From Caulobacter sp. CCH9-E1 (GTDB taxonomy: Bacteria > Pseudomonadota > Alphaproteobacteria > Caulobacterales > Caulobacteraceae), in NCBI RefSeq assembly GCF_001556515.1, contig NZ_LSJA01000359.1, forward strand, positions 1-17,803: a stretch of DNA of 17,803 nucleotides, given 5' to 3'. Numbering within the stretch: position 1 is the stretch's first letter; each line of letters begins with the position of its first letter. Shown piece by piece: positions 1 to 7,774 of the stretch. Both the position numbers and the translations under genes were made by a program. The notes under the pieces are model-generated. The model saw only the letters and a list, made by a program, of their open reading frames with translations. It was not told the origin of the DNA and ran no database searches.

Positions 1-17
1 TCAACGAAGCGGCTCAT
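1..17 (-). CDS. 5' end of an unidentified gene leaving the window
   Basis: An ATG on the minus strand at 17-15 opens a frame reading M-S-R-F-V before the window ends. It is preceded by a good ribosome binding site, GGGAGG, a few bases upstream (read on the minus strand from about 31 to 20). Only five codons are visible, so the product cannot be named. The call rests on the Shine-Dalgarno and ATG arrangement alone. The gene would be transcribed away from the rest of the window. Confidence 0.45.
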
Positions 18-578
18 GCACACCTCCCGACTGCTCGTCAGGAGTCTAGCTGATCTGTCGAGTTCTCACACAGCCTCAGTCAGAACTGGGAGCGGCCAGC
101 GCACTGGATCTAGGTTCCAGCGCACCTCCCCGGAGCGGACCTTCGCAAGGTAAGACATGGGTCAGGAAAGGCGCTCATCCACAGGTTTGACGATCGGCAC
201 TGCTACCGACCATCACGGCACAACACGTCTGAGACTTCGCCGCGTATCTCCACGCGGTGGAATTCAAAAAGACCTCAATGCCCGCAAACCCGCGCCGCAC
301 CCCGAAGCTCAACAATCCCCGGACAACTCGCCAAACCGAACGCCAGCCCCCCAGAAGAAGCGCGGCTGCGCGCCCCGCCCGGTCGTCCCCTTCCCGTCCC
401 CGCTCTGGGAGGACGGCGCTGCGCGGGCGCGCCTGAGCCCCGACGCCCATCGGCGAGACCGGGGGTGCAAGCGGAGCGGCCGGCTTCGCGGGGACCCGGC
501 TGCAGGGCGTTCCACCCCGCCGCCCATCGTCCTCAGGCCACGACCGAAGCTGGGCGGAAGTTGGTCCGAAGCGCGCCG

Positions 579-612
579 GGGGCGGAGCCCCAAGCACGCG
601 GGCAAAGCCCGC
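579..612. repeat. Two adjacent perfect GC hairpins (REP-like cluster)
   Basis: GGGGC (579-583) pairs with GCCCC (587-591) around a 3-base loop. GCGGGC (598-603) pairs with GCCCGC (607-612) around AAA. They sit directly before the dispersed 40-bp repeat at 621-660. Back-to-back small hairpins in intergenic DNA are typical of repetitive extragenic palindromic (REP) elements. No T-tract follows on either strand, so these are not obvious terminators. Confidence 0.45.
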
Positions 613-620
613 CCTCCAAG

Positions 621-660
621 AATGAAGCCTGCAAAGGAGCCCGCGCACCGCGCGTGGCGG
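621..660 (+). repeat. Dispersed 40-bp repeat, copy 1
   Basis: This 40-bp segment recurs at 17530-17569 in the same orientation with a single mismatch (634 versus 17543). Its last 20 bases (641-660) can fold into a hairpin: CCGC and CAC pair with GTG and GCGG, with one bulged G and a 5-base loop. Both copies are intergenic, and identity stops abruptly at both edges. It looks like a short REP-like intergenic element. Read on the minus strand, both copies give the same peptide stretch (LPPRAVRGLLCRLH) in open frames, but that follows from the DNA identity and is not evidence of a protein. Confidence 0.7.
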
Positions 661-731
661 CAGCGCCGCCATCTCTGACTTGACTTGCCGGGCCTTATGA
701 TCAAATCCGGCGCAAGATTTGGAGTTGATCG

Positions 732-1487
732 ATGGATGCCTGGGGCCTTTTCACCGCCTTGGCGGGGCCCGTGGTTGGCAGCTTCGTCGGCTTGGTCTCC
801 ATCCGTCTGCCGGCCGGCGCAGCCTGGATATGGGGACGGTCGCGGTGCGCTAGCTGTGAACGCAGCCTTCGGGTGATCGACCTCGCGCCGCTGCTCAGCT
901 ACGCCATCTCCCAAGGACGCTGCCGCTCGTGCGGCGCTTCCATTCCTTGGCGCTATCCGGTGATCGAGGCCGGATGCCTCGCCATCGGCGTCGTAAGCGC
1001 TTTGGGCCAATCGGGGCCGGCGGCCCTGGCGACGGCGCTGCTGGGATGGTGGCTGCTGCTGATCGCGCTATTGGACGCCGAGCATTTCTGGTTGCCCGAC
1101 CTATTGACGATCCCGCTGGGCCTGGCCGGACTTGCTCTGACCATCGGCGCGCTGGGCCAACCACCCCTGCCCCAGGTGATCGGCGCCATCGTCGGCTATG
1201 GGGCCCTGGCGCTGATCGCCAAAGTCTATGAGGCGGTCCGAGGTCGGGAAGGCCTGGGAGGCGGCGATCCTCGACTTCTGGGCGCGATCGGCGCCTGGGT
1301 GGGCTGGGAGGCTCTCCCGTCGGTGCTTATCTGGGCCTGTGCGGCGGGACTAAGTCTTGTAGCCGCCAAGCTGATCGCGCGGCGCCGATTTGACCCCGCC
1401 GCCGCCCTCCCCTTCGGCGTCTTTCTGGCGATCGGAGCTTGGCTGACCTGGTGGACGGGACCGCTACATCGACTCTACGCGCCTTAA
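732..1487 (+). CDS. gspO: Prepilin peptidase / N-methyltransferase GspO (type IV leader peptidase)
   Basis: This 251-aa inner-membrane aspartic protease cleaves the short leaders of the pseudopilins GspG-K after their conserved Gly and methylates the new N-terminus. It shows both zinc-binding pairs of the cytoplasmic methyltransferase part (C39xxC42 and C64xxC67). It also shows both catalytic aspartates: D115 in ALLDAEHFWLPD and D179 in the GGGDPR motif. Their 64-residue spacing is the one known for TcpJ-type peptidases. Multiple hydrophobic helices fill the rest. The start is supported by GGAG at 721-724, seven bases before the ATG. It lies opposite the gsp operon and ends tail to tail with gspN: the two TAA stops share the TTAA at 1484-1487. 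Length is typical of the family. Confidence 0.93.
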   Translation: MDAWGLFTALAGPVVGSFVGLVSIRLPAGAAWIWGRSRCASCERSLRVIDLAPLLSYAISQGRCRSCGASIPWRYPVIEAGCLAIGVVSALGQSGPAALATALLGWWLLLIALLDAEHFWLPDLLTIPLGLAGLALTIGALGQPPLPQVIGAIVGYGALALIAKVYEAVRGREGLGGGDPRLLGAIGAWVGWEALPSVLIWACAAGLSLVAAKLIARRRFDPAAALPFGVFLAIGAWLTWWTGPLHRLYAP

Positions 1488-2194
1488 GCGGATGGCGGTA
1501 GCCGAATGCTTGTCGCTTGCCGCGCGCCCGTGGCCGACCGCTTGAGCCCCTGGGCTTGCAAGGCTTCCAGCAAGACCGGGTCCGTGGTCCGGACATCAAG
1601 AGTCAGTTGAATGGATCGGGCGTCGATGCGGGCTGTCAGGCTCGTCCCCGGCTCCGTCCCAGCGCCGTCGAGCGTAACGACCCAGCTTTCGCCTTGGCAC
1701 TTGGGGCTCCCTGAGAGCGCGCCAAGCGACGGCCCTTCGCCCGGAGCGCTCTGGAAGATGATCCGCCCCCCCGCTCGCGCGCAGCGGCCCTCCTTGAAGA
1801 CGGCGTCGACGCTCTCAAAGATGATCACGCCTGGCATGGCCATCCCGGCGCGATCCAGATCCGCGGGCGTCCGGAGCGACAATCCCCGCACCCCACGATC
1901 GACGCCGGACAGAAGAAGCGTCGCGGCGCCCGGCGCGTCCAGCCGCCGCACGCGCAGGGCGACGCGGCCGGTCAGCAGGCCCGATGGAGAAACGCCAAGC
2001 GCCAAATCGCCGATCGGCGCCCCCGCCACGGCGGCGCGACGGAGCCGCCCGCTCCAAACCGTTCCGGATGCCGCTTGCGCGGAAAGCAGGCCTGAAACGC
2101 CTGGAGCATTCACAAGAAGCGACACGGGCGCCAGCGCCACCAGAGCCGCCAGCGTCGCCGCTAGCCAGACCAGAACAAGACGCTTTTTCATCAT
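1484..2194 (-). CDS. gspN: Type II secretion system protein GspN
   Basis: This 236-aa protein belongs to the GspN family, a bitopic inner-membrane component with a periplasmic domain whose role in the T2SS is accessory and not well defined. It has an N-terminal KKR and one hydrophobic helix (about residues 5-28), then a beta-rich periplasmic region. The phrase SGTVWSGRLRRA near residues 43-53 resembles the usual GspN opening after the membrane anchor. The frame stays open further upstream inside gspM, but the start is taken at 2194, where ATG overlaps the gspM TGA (ATGATGA). The second ATG at 2191 is equally possible. It is the last gene of the operon. Identification rests on position and overall pattern more than on invariant motifs. 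Confidence 0.82.
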   Translation of the reverse strand: MMKKRLVLVWLAATLAALVALAPVSLLVNAPGVSGLLSAQAASGTVWSGRLRRAAVAGAPIGDLALGVSPSGLLTGRVALRVRRLDAPGAATLLLSGVDRGVRGLSLRTPADLDRAGMAMPGVIIFESVDAVFKEGRCARAGGRIIFQSAPGEGPSLGALSGSPKCQGESWVVTLDGAGTEPGTSLTARIDARSIQLTLDVRTTDPVLLEALQAQGLKRSATGARQATSIRLPPSA

Positions 2195-2664
2195 TCGGCC
2201 TTCGCGAACGTAATCTCGGCCTCGATCAAGCCGCCATCCAGCCGGGACGCCGTGAACTCCACGACGGTGATGCTTCCACTTCGTTCCAGCCCCACCGTCC
2301 ATGGCAGGAGTTGACGGGCGTCGATCGCCGTCACCCAGATGGTGAATCGCCCCTCGGCGTCCTGTCGACGCCGGGCGATCGCGATCCCCGCCTTCGCCGC
2401 GCTGGCCTCGACGATGGCTTGCGTCGACTCCTGCGTCGCCACGCGTTTGGGTACGCTTCTGGCGGCGACGGCCAGCATGGCTTGCTGTTGGCTGACGCGC
2501 TCCAGTCGCTCGCGCGCGTCCGCGGCCAACCGAGCCAAGGGAGAGGCCACGCCGTACCAACCTATGACCACGACGAGCATGGCGGCCATGATCGACAACA
2601 GCCCCCGTTCCCGCGCCGTGCGGGACGCCCACCAGTCAACCATGGCTTGACCCAGTCCGTTCAT
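2191..2664 (-). CDS. gspM: Type II secretion system protein GspM
   Basis: This 157-aa inner-membrane platform protein should pair with GspL to hold the ATPase GspE at the membrane. It has the standard GspM layout: a short cytoplasmic N-terminus with WWASRTARERGLL, one transmembrane helix (about 22-43), a helical stretch rich in Arg/Glu/Gln (45-75), and a small ferredoxin-like periplasmic domain to the end. The start ATG at 2664 overlaps the gspL stop by four bases, so translation is probably coupled. Length matches the family (about 150-170 aa). GspM sequences diverge strongly, so the call leans on the W..R..RER motif, the topology and the position between L and N. Confidence 0.88.
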   Translation of the reverse strand: MNGLGQAMVDWWASRTARERGLLSIMAAMLVVVIGWYGVASPLARLAADARERLERVSQQQAMLAVAARSVPKRVATQESTQAIVEASAAKAGIAIARRRQDAEGRFTIWVTAIDARQLLPWTVGLERSGSITVVEFTASRLDGGLIEAEITFAKAE

Positions 2665-3737
2665 GGCGCGCTCCGGATAATCAGGTCGCTCGTCGTGCGC
2701 GAGCCTTCGGTGATCGTGCTCTGCTCCACCAAGGAGAGGCCCGCCCGCGCGGCGGCTTTGCGCAACTGATCCATGTCCGAGTAGGCGCCATAGCTCACCG
2801 CGGACCTCAGGTCGCCGTTATCGCCATAGACCAGGGTGTCCAGACTGACGCTGGGAACGGACCGCACCACGCCAAGATAGGCGGTGACCAGTCGCGCGAA
2901 GCCGCCGTCACGCCGTTTGGAGAGCTCCGCCAGGGCAAAGCCGGCCGCGTCTTCATAGCGCGCCGAACTCGGGACAAGCGCCACGGCGCTGGCCCGAACT
3001 TCCTCCTCGAGCCGCGCCGCCAGGACATGTCGCCGCGCGCTTTCGGCGCCCAGGATGATCAGCGGCGAGAGGACGAGCGCGGCCGCCAGCAAAAACGGGC
3101 GCCGCGTGATCCGGCCTGGCTCGGAAACTCCCTCGGCGAAGCGACCTTGCAGCAAATCGATCGGCGCCTTTGGGGCCTGCCGCAAGAGCAGCGCATCGAG
3201 GTCTCCCGCGTTTATGTAGCGATGCGGGCGGTCGCCCAGGAGCACGGCCGCAAGCTCGGGTTCCGCCGAGAAGGCGATGTCGCGGCCGCGCACGGCCAAT
3301 CGCGGCCCAAAGGCGGCCATCGTGGGCGTTTCATCCTCCGGCAGCAGGAAATAGTCGGGAAGCGCCGCTGACGGCCGGACGCCAAGACTTTCGGCGGCGT
3401 CCAAGGCTTGCTGAAGGCGGGCGGACCGGACCCAGCCGACCAGAGCCTGCCCCTGCTCGTCGATCGCTCCGACCGCTACGTGCAGTTCGCCCTCGTCAAG
3501 CGCGAGTTCGTCCTGGAGGCGGAAGGCCGCGGCTGATCGCGCCTGGGCGAGACTGCCCAGCGGCAGCTCCATCCGGCGCGCGCCGACGTCCACGCCCGGC
3601 AGGACCACGATCGCCTCGTCGTCCACGCGCTCGCCCGGCGCGAGCGTCCGCCTCCGGGGACCCAGCCCATCCCCCTCGAGAAGTTCGTCGGCGCCGCCTT
3701 CTGTGGGCGACGGAAAGAAAAGCTTGAGACTGTTCAT
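2661..3737 (-). CDS. gspL: Type II secretion system protein GspL
   Basis: This 358-aa inner-membrane protein recruits GspE through its cytoplasmic actin-like domain. Residues 1-210 are soluble and include VVLPGVDVGARRMELPLGS, the typical GspL strand-turn segment. One transmembrane helix follows (about 213-231) and then a periplasmic domain with a conserved SLDTLVYG.GDLR region (298-311). The frame extends far upstream inside gspK, but the start chosen is the ATG at 3737, which overlaps the gspK TGA by four bases. The next upstream in-frame ATG would intrude into gspK. Somewhat shorter than enterobacterial GspL (about 380-400 aa). Confidence 0.9.
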   Translation of the reverse strand: MNSLKLFFPSPTEGGADELLEGDGLGPRRRTLAPGERVDDEAIVVLPGVDVGARRMELPLGSLAQARSAAAFRLQDELALDEGELHVAVGAIDEQGQALVGWVRSARLQQALDAAESLGVRPSAALPDYFLLPEDETPTMAAFGPRLAVRGRDIAFSAEPELAAVLLGDRPHRYINAGDLDALLLRQAPKAPIDLLQGRFAEGVSEPGRITRRPFLLAAALVLSPLIILGAESARRHVLAARLEEEVRASAVALVPSSARYEDAAGFALAELSKRRDGGFARLVTAYLGVVRSVPSVSLDTLVYGDNGDLRSAVSYGAYSDMDQLRKAAARAGLSLVEQSTITEGSRTTSDLIIRSAP

Positions 3738-4708
3738 TCGTCCAAGGTCCATCGGCGGGCCACCAGCCGCACGCCACCCGCCGACGGCGCTTCGAAGAGC
3801 GCGCTTGAGGCGATGGGCAGGTCGGCGAAGGTCACCTGGGTTTCCAGCGCGAAATATCGGGTTCGAACGCGCAGTTGCTCTCGCACCTCGTCTCGGGGCG
3901 GTGAGGCCAGGAGGGCGCGTTGGGACCAGAAGGTCGCCACGTCGGGCCAGCCGGCGGCGGGCCGCCCCGCAAGCGCGGCTCGCGCCACGGCTTCTGGCGT
4001 CGCCCCCTCGGTCAGCGCGGTCAGCAGCAGGGCCCGATCCGGCGCAAGCGTGTTGATATTGATCGGCGACAGATCCGTGGTCGGTAGCGCGCAGACATAG
4101 GGTCGAATGATCGCGTAGGTTTTTGGCGTGAACCCGCGCACCGCCCGCAACTCGCTGACCTCGGCCAAGGGGCCTCCGGCGGTGCGATAGGGCGTCGGAA
4201 GGGCCGCGTAGCCGGGGTCCTCCGCTTCCGACGGCCCGACGTCGTTGCTGTCCATCCACTGGACGAGATTCTCCGCCAGTGTCGCCGTATCGCCCACGCC
4301 CAGTAGCGAGAGAAGCTTCGCGAACTGCCGTACGCCCAGTTCCCGACGACGATAGGGTTCGCCTTGGTCGGCCTCGACCAGACTGTTGAGGTTGAAGCAC
4401 CCCGTCGCGTCGCTGACCCGCACGGCCATGGCTCCATGGTCTATCGGAAACCGCAGCACGCGCCCGTTCCAGTCGCCCTCCAGCGTCGTACGGAATGGAT
4501 CACGCCGCGACAGTCGACTGATGTGGCGCCGCGCCAACTGTTCCGCGCCAATCGCATACCACTGCGCCTGACTGGCGGCGCGAGCATTGGACGCGCGGCG
4601 CACGCCGAACCGGATATCGTCCAGAACCGCGACCGCGATCACCGCGATCACGGCGACCATCAGCAGAACGGTGAGCAGCGCCGCGCCCTTTTCGCGTTCG
4701 GGCCTCAC
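3734..4708 (-). CDS. gspK: Type II secretion system minor pseudopilin GspK
   Basis: This 324-aa protein is the large minor pseudopilin that caps the pseudopilus tip with GspI and GspJ. The leader is MRPEREKG, cut after G8 by GspO, followed by AALLTVLLMVAVIAVIAVAVL as membrane helix. As usual for GspK, the residue at mature position 5 is not Glu (here Thr), which is thought to mark it as the tip subunit. The large helical insert typical of GspK explains the length, and GCFNLNSL and ININTL segments match the family. The start codon is GTG (4708-4706), overlapping the gspJ TGA as GTGA. No ATG is available near it, and the leader supports this start. Confidence 0.93.
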   Translation of the reverse strand: MRPEREKGAALLTVLLMVAVIAVIAVAVLDDIRFGVRRASNARAASQAQWYAIGAEQLARRHISRLSRRDPFRTTLEGDWNGRVLRFPIDHGAMAVRVSDATGCFNLNSLVEADQGEPYRRRELGVRQFAKLLSLLGVGDTATLAENLVQWMDSNDVGPSEAEDPGYAALPTPYRTAGGPLAEVSELRAVRGFTPKTYAIIRPYVCALPTTDLSPININTLAPDRALLLTALTEGATPEAVARAALAGRPAAGWPDVATFWSQRALLASPPRDEVREQLRVRTRYFALETQVTFADLPIASSALFEAPSAGGVRLVARRWTLDE

Positions 4709-5298
4709 CGCCCTTCTCCCGAGGTCAGGAAAAGCTGGTCGATCACGCCAAGGTCATTCAGGCGAAGCTCCAGCCGCACGACGGTTGGGACGTCGGAGGT
4801 GCGATCGCCTTTCCAAGACTCTCGCCAAACCCCGTCGGCCAGGAACCAGACCCGCGCTGACCTCACGCCCTCCAACAGCACCTGGGGGGGGCCCAGACGG
4901 GCGCCGTCCAGCGCCGGCCTGGCGCGGCGTTCCAGGCGACCGTCGACGAGCGCGTACTCCACGTACTGCATTGACGCGCGCGATGCGTGATCCGGGTTCT
5001 CGAAGCCGCGCCGGGTCAGGGCCAACAGCGGTCCGCCCACGCCCCAGGGACTTCCGCCGACAAAGGCGGTCAGGCTGGGCTCGCCGTCCTCGCCGCGCGT
5101 GCGTCGCGCTGCGGCTTGCGAGAGGTCAGCCTTCAGCAGCGCCCGGGCGCCTTGAAGTTCCGCGTAACGCTCGACTCGCGACCGGACGGCGTTCTGACCG
5201 CTTAGAACGGAGGTCATCACCGCGACGCCGGCCGCCGTTATCAGCGCGAAGATCAGCAACGCGACCAGCATCTCGATCAGGGTGAAGCCACGCCTCAT
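4705..5298 (-). CDS. gspJ: Type II secretion system minor pseudopilin GspJ
   Basis: This 197-aa minor pseudopilin has a very short leader, MRRG, followed by FTLIEMLVALLIFALITAAGV. The prepilin cut falls after G4, and the conserved Glu at mature position 5 is E9. The C-terminal two thirds form the beta-rich pseudopilin head. In known systems GspJ joins GspI and GspK in the tip complex that starts pseudopilus assembly. The frame is open further upstream, but the ATG at 5298 is chosen because it puts the leader immediately before the cleavage motif and overlaps the gspI stop by four bases. Confidence 0.93.
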   Translation of the reverse strand: MRRGFTLIEMLVALLIFALITAAGVAVMTSVLSGQNAVRSRVERYAELQGARALLKADLSQAAARRTRGEDGEPSLTAFVGGSPWGVGGPLLALTRRGFENPDHASRASMQYVEYALVDGRLERRARPALDGARLGPPQVLLEGVRSARVWFLADGVWRESWKGDRTSDVPTVVRLELRLNDLGVIDQLFLTSGEGR

Positions 5299-5666
5299 GG
5301 CCGCCCCCGAAATAGCGTCGCCGAGGCGGATGGCGCGCGTGTTCCTGCACGGGATACCGCGATGTCTATACGCAGCAGGTCGGCGTCCGACGTACGGCTG
5401 ACCTGGCGCGCCCAAATCCACTTCACTCCAGCGACCTGCTCGACGCCCGTCGATCGCCCCAACGCAGGAGCCCCCGGGCTGGTCAGGGCGTCAATAGCGC
5501 GGTTGTCGAGCACCACTTCGGCCAACACCCTATCCTGGAGGCGGGCGCCGGTCCGGGTGTTCTCTCCCGCGAGATTCAGCAACGCCAGAGCCGCCAGGCT
5601 GAAGACAGCCAACGCGACCAGCAGCTCGATCAGCGTGAAGCCGGCTTCAGAGCGATTGCGGGCCAT
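5295..5666 (-). CDS. gspI: Type II secretion system minor pseudopilin GspI
   Basis: This 123-aa minor pseudopilin has leader MARNRSEAG, cut after G9, then FTLIELLVALAVFSLAALALL with Glu at mature position 5 (E14). Segment LAEVVLDNRAIDAL (about 48-61) corresponds to the usual GspI A.NRA motif. The ATG at 5666 lies 20 bases inside gspH and has a plausible GAGG ribosome site about six bases upstream. Length is normal for GspI (about 120-130 aa). It sits between H and J as in most gsp operons. Confidence 0.93.
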   Translation of the reverse strand: MARNRSEAGFTLIELLVALAVFSLAALALLNLAGENTRTGARLQDRVLAEVVLDNRAIDALTSPGAPALGRSTGVEQVAGVKWIWARQVSRTSDADLLRIDIAVSRAGTRAPSASATLFRGRP

Positions 5667-6159
5667 CGATCCTCACGTTTCCCGCGATGTCCACGCTGAC
5701 CGTCGCCGTGCGCCGGTCCCGCGTGAGGATGATCCGTATGGGGGCGGCCTGTCCGGTCGGCTCGAAGACGACGCCGGCGCTGTCGAACTCCACCTGAGTT
5801 CCGTCATTCCACGGCTGATCGCCGAAGGGCGGCTGTTCCAGCAAGCGCCATTCGCCGCCAGCGCCTCGGACCTCGAACCCATAACGGTTCTCGGTCAGGG
5901 TAGCGCGGACCTGACGATTGACCAGGATCGCCTCCTCACGAGCCCGCGCCAACCGCGCCGCCAGCCGCTCGGTCTCGCGCGACAGGTCGGCGCCGCCCGT
6001 CGGAAGGGTCAGCAGCACCGCGCTCACCAGAAGGCCCATGACGACCAGCACGACCATCATCTCGACCAGGGTGAAGCCGGCTGCGGTCGCGCGTCGCTTC
6101 CTGATCCTAGCCCCAGTTGCCAATGTCGGCGTCCTTGCCCTCGCCGCCCTCGCGACCAT
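5647..6159 (-). CDS. gspH: Type II secretion system minor pseudopilin GspH
   Basis: This protein is 170 aa as drawn. It carries the prepilin motif AAG/FTLVEMMVVLVVMGLLVSAVLL, cut after G28, with Glu at mature position 5, and a GspH-type head ending in DIAGNVRIDG. The start is uncertain. The only in-frame ATG (6159) gives a 28-residue leader and a 53-bp overlap with gspG. A TTG at 6123-6121, with AAGGA about nine bases upstream, would give a 158-aa protein with a leader of normal length and a 17-bp overlap. I prefer the TTG on biological grounds but give the larger frame. GspH probably joins the shaft to the tip complex. Confidence 0.88.
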   Translation of the reverse strand: MVARAARARTPTLATGARIRKRRATAAGFTLVEMMVVLVVMGLLVSAVLLTLPTGGADLSRETERLAARLARAREEAILVNRQVRATLTENRYGFEVRGAGGEWRLLEQPPFGDQPWNDGTQVEFDSAGVVFEPTGQAAPIRIILTRDRRTATVSVDIAGNVRIDGPQSL

Positions 6160-6556
6160 CCGCGCCGAACGAAAACACGTCGATCACGCCATGGGCGCCC
6201 GGAGAGCGGTACTGATACGGATTGCCCCACGGATCCTTGGGCAGACGACGGATGTAGCCGCCCTCCCGATAGCGCTCGACCTGGGAAAGCCCAGCGGGAG
6301 GGGTCACCAGAGCCTGCAGACCCTGCTCGGTCGACGGAAAGGCGAACAGGTCGAGCTTGTAGCTCTCCAGCGCCTGCTCCAGCACGGCGACATCGGCCTT
6401 GGCCTTCTCCTTCATCGCCTTGTCCTGGCTGGGCAGGACGTTGATCGCGACCACGGTGGCCAGCAGGCCAAGGATCACGATGACGACCATCATCTCGACG
6501 AGGGTGAAGCCGGCGCGCTTGCGGCGGCGGCGATCGAGGGAAACGGGCGCGGTCAT
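6107..6556 (-). CDS. gspG: Type II secretion system major pseudopilin GspG
   Basis: This 149-aa protein is the main subunit of the periplasmic pseudopilus. The leader MTAPVSLDRRRRKRAG is basic and cut after G16, followed by FTLVEMMVVIVILGLLATVV with Glu at mature position 5 (E21). The family hallmarks are all visible: NVLPSQDKA, DLFAFPSTEQGLQALV, RYREGGYIRRLPKDPWGNPYQY, and the C-terminal SFGADG region near the known calcium site. GspG needs calcium in characterised systems. An AGGAGG ribosome site eight bases before the ATG overlaps the gspF stop, so this abundant subunit has the clearest ribosome site in the operon. The gap to gspF is 12 bp. Confidence 0.97.
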   Translation of the reverse strand: MTAPVSLDRRRRKRAGFTLVEMMVVIVILGLLATVVAINVLPSQDKAMKEKAKADVAVLEQALESYKLDLFAFPSTEQGLQALVTPPAGLSQVERYREGGYIRRLPKDPWGNPYQYRSPGAHGVIDVFSFGADGREGGEGKDADIGNWG

Positions 6557-6568
6557 GTCGCGAGCCTC

Positions 6569-7774
6569 CTAGTTCAAGGCCAAGGTGTTGATTTGCAGGA
6601 TCGGCAGCAGGATCGAGAGCACTATGGTCGCCACCACGCCGCCCAGCACGACGATGATCGCCGGCTCCAGCAGGCTGAGCAGCATCGCCGTGAAGGTCTC
6701 GAACTCGCGCTCCAGATAGTCGGCGGCGCGGGTCAGCATGACCTCGACGCGCCCGCTGCTCTCGCCGCTGGCGGTCATGTGGACCAGCACCGGGGGAAAG
6801 GCCTGCGTGCGTCGCATGGCGACGGAAAGCGCCCCGCCCTCCCGGATGGCGGCGATCATGTCGTCCATGGCCCGGCGCTGCACCGCGTTGCGGACCGTGC
6901 TCGCGGTCAGCGTCAGCCCTTCCAGCACGGGAACGCCGCTGGCGATCATCGTCGCGAGGGTGCGGGCTAGACGGGCGGCGTGCACGTCGCGGATCAGCCG
7001 ACCGACAAGGGGAAGGCGCAGCAGAGCTCTGTCCACGGAGAGCTTGAACGCCGGTTGACGCAGCGCTCGTCCAAAGGCCAGCGCCGCCCCCGCTCCAACG
7101 AGGGCGATCAGCCATCCGAAATCGCCCAGCAGCGAGGACAGTCCGATGACGATCCGCGTCAGCAGCGGCAGCGCCTGACCCATGGTGTCGAATTGCTCGA
7201 CCACCTTTGGAATCACGAAGACCATCAACGCCGTGACCACCAGGCAAGCCACCAGCGCCAGGACAGCCGGATAGACGATCGCCGTCACCACCTTGGCCCG
7301 CACCTTCTGCTGCTGCTCGAGCAGATCCGCCAAGCGCTCGAGGATGCTGGGCAGCGCGCCGGAGCTCTCGCCGGCGGAAACCATGGCGCGATAGAGCGGC
7401 GGAAAGGCCTTGGCGGGGCGCCCCAGGGCGTCGGCCAGTCGGTAGCCCTCCAGCAAGGCGCCATGAACCTCCTCGACAACGCGTCGGACCTTGGCCTTGT
7501 CGCTCTGCAACGCAATCGTGCGCAGAGCCTCTTCCAGCGTCGAGACCGTCGAGAGCGTCGCCAGTTGGCGCGTGAACATCGCCCGCTCCTGGGCGCTCAG
7601 TCCGCCGCCGAGAAACGGAACGACGGCCGCGGCCTTGGCGGCGGGGGCCAGGCTTACCGGCGCGAGCCGCTGACGGGTCAGCTTCTGGCTGGCCGCACTG
7701 GCGTCGGACGCCTCGACCCTTCCCTTGCGGGTGCGGCCGCGCAGGTCCAAGGCGACATAGTCAAACGTCGCCAT
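6569..7774 (-). CDS. gspF: Type II secretion system inner-membrane platform protein GspF
   Basis: This 401-aa polytopic membrane protein is the core of the assembly platform; it is thought to turn as GspE hydrolyses ATP and so push the pseudopilus. It has the family's duplicated cytoplasmic domain. Each copy carries the signature, in the first as FPPLYRAMVSAGESSGALP (about 125-143) and in the second as FPPVLVHMTASGESSGRVE (about 327-345). Three hydrophobic segments lie around 162-190, 217-236 and 370-395. N-terminal FDYVALDLRGRTRKG is typical. The start at 7774 overlaps gspE by 14 bp. Length is normal (about 400-405 aa). Confidence 0.97.
   Translation of the reverse strand: MATFDYVALDLRGRTRKGRVEASDASAASQKLTRQRLAPVSLAPAAKAAAVVPFLGGGLSAQERAMFTRQLATLSTVSTLEEALRTIALQSDKAKVRRVVEEVHGALLEGYRLADALGRPAKAFPPLYRAMVSAGESSGALPSILERLADLLEQQQKVRAKVVTAIVYPAVLALVACLVVTALMVFVIPKVVEQFDTMGQALPLLTRIVIGLSSLLGDFGWLIALVGAGAALAFGRALRQPAFKLSVDRALLRLPLVGRLIRDVHAARLARTLATMIASGVPVLEGLTLTASTVRNAVQRRAMDDMIAAIREGGALSVAMRRTQAFPPVLVHMTASGESSGRVEVMLTRAADYLEREFETFTAMLLSLLEPAIIVVLGGVVATIVLSILLPILQINTLALN

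Larger units (their letters stand above)
18..731. other. 714-bp intergenic region, GC-rich and hairpin-dense, no convincing gene
   Basis: Several frames stay open here, but only because the DNA is GC-rich and stop codons are rare. The codons of the ATG frame at 157 are mixed at third positions, unlike the genes nearby. The left part (18-300) is of ordinary composition and contains a small inverted repeat, CCGCGT/ACGCGG, at 240-257. The right part (about 340-660) is very GC-rich and ends in a cluster of short perfect hairpins and a dispersed repeat (see separate entries). I see no tRNA or rRNA. The last 70 bases should contain the gspO promoter. TTGACT at 680 with TATGAT at 696 (10-base spacer) is a weak candidate. 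Confidence 0.6.

Noticed and set aside
32..110. Pho-like repeats upstream of the leftmost minus-strand gene (CTGACTG and CTGTGTG)
   Set aside because: The two units are 10 rather than 11 bases apart and neither matches CTGTCAT well; too weak to list beside the other three arrays.
177..185. TCATCCACA as a second DnaA box, with 17399-17407 suggesting an origin
   Set aside because: It has one mismatch, the two sites are 17 kb apart, and there is no cluster of boxes, AT-rich unwinding region or origin-type gene nearby.
157..678. 173-codon plus-strand open frame with an ATG and AAGG upstream
   Set aside because: Third codon positions are mixed in the first part and the rest runs through hairpins and the dispersed repeat; the product has no recognisable domain. 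Open frames are long by chance in GC-rich DNA.
309..1010. 233-codon minus-strand open frame overlapping the gspO start
   Set aside because: It overlaps the well-supported gspO gene in antisense and crosses the intergenic repeat; Arg/Ala/Pro-rich composition is typical of a shadow frame.
1484..1487. Shared TTAA of the convergent gspO and gspN stops as a terminator or special signal
   Set aside because: No stem-loop is visible around it; overlapping stops simply reflect a compact junction.
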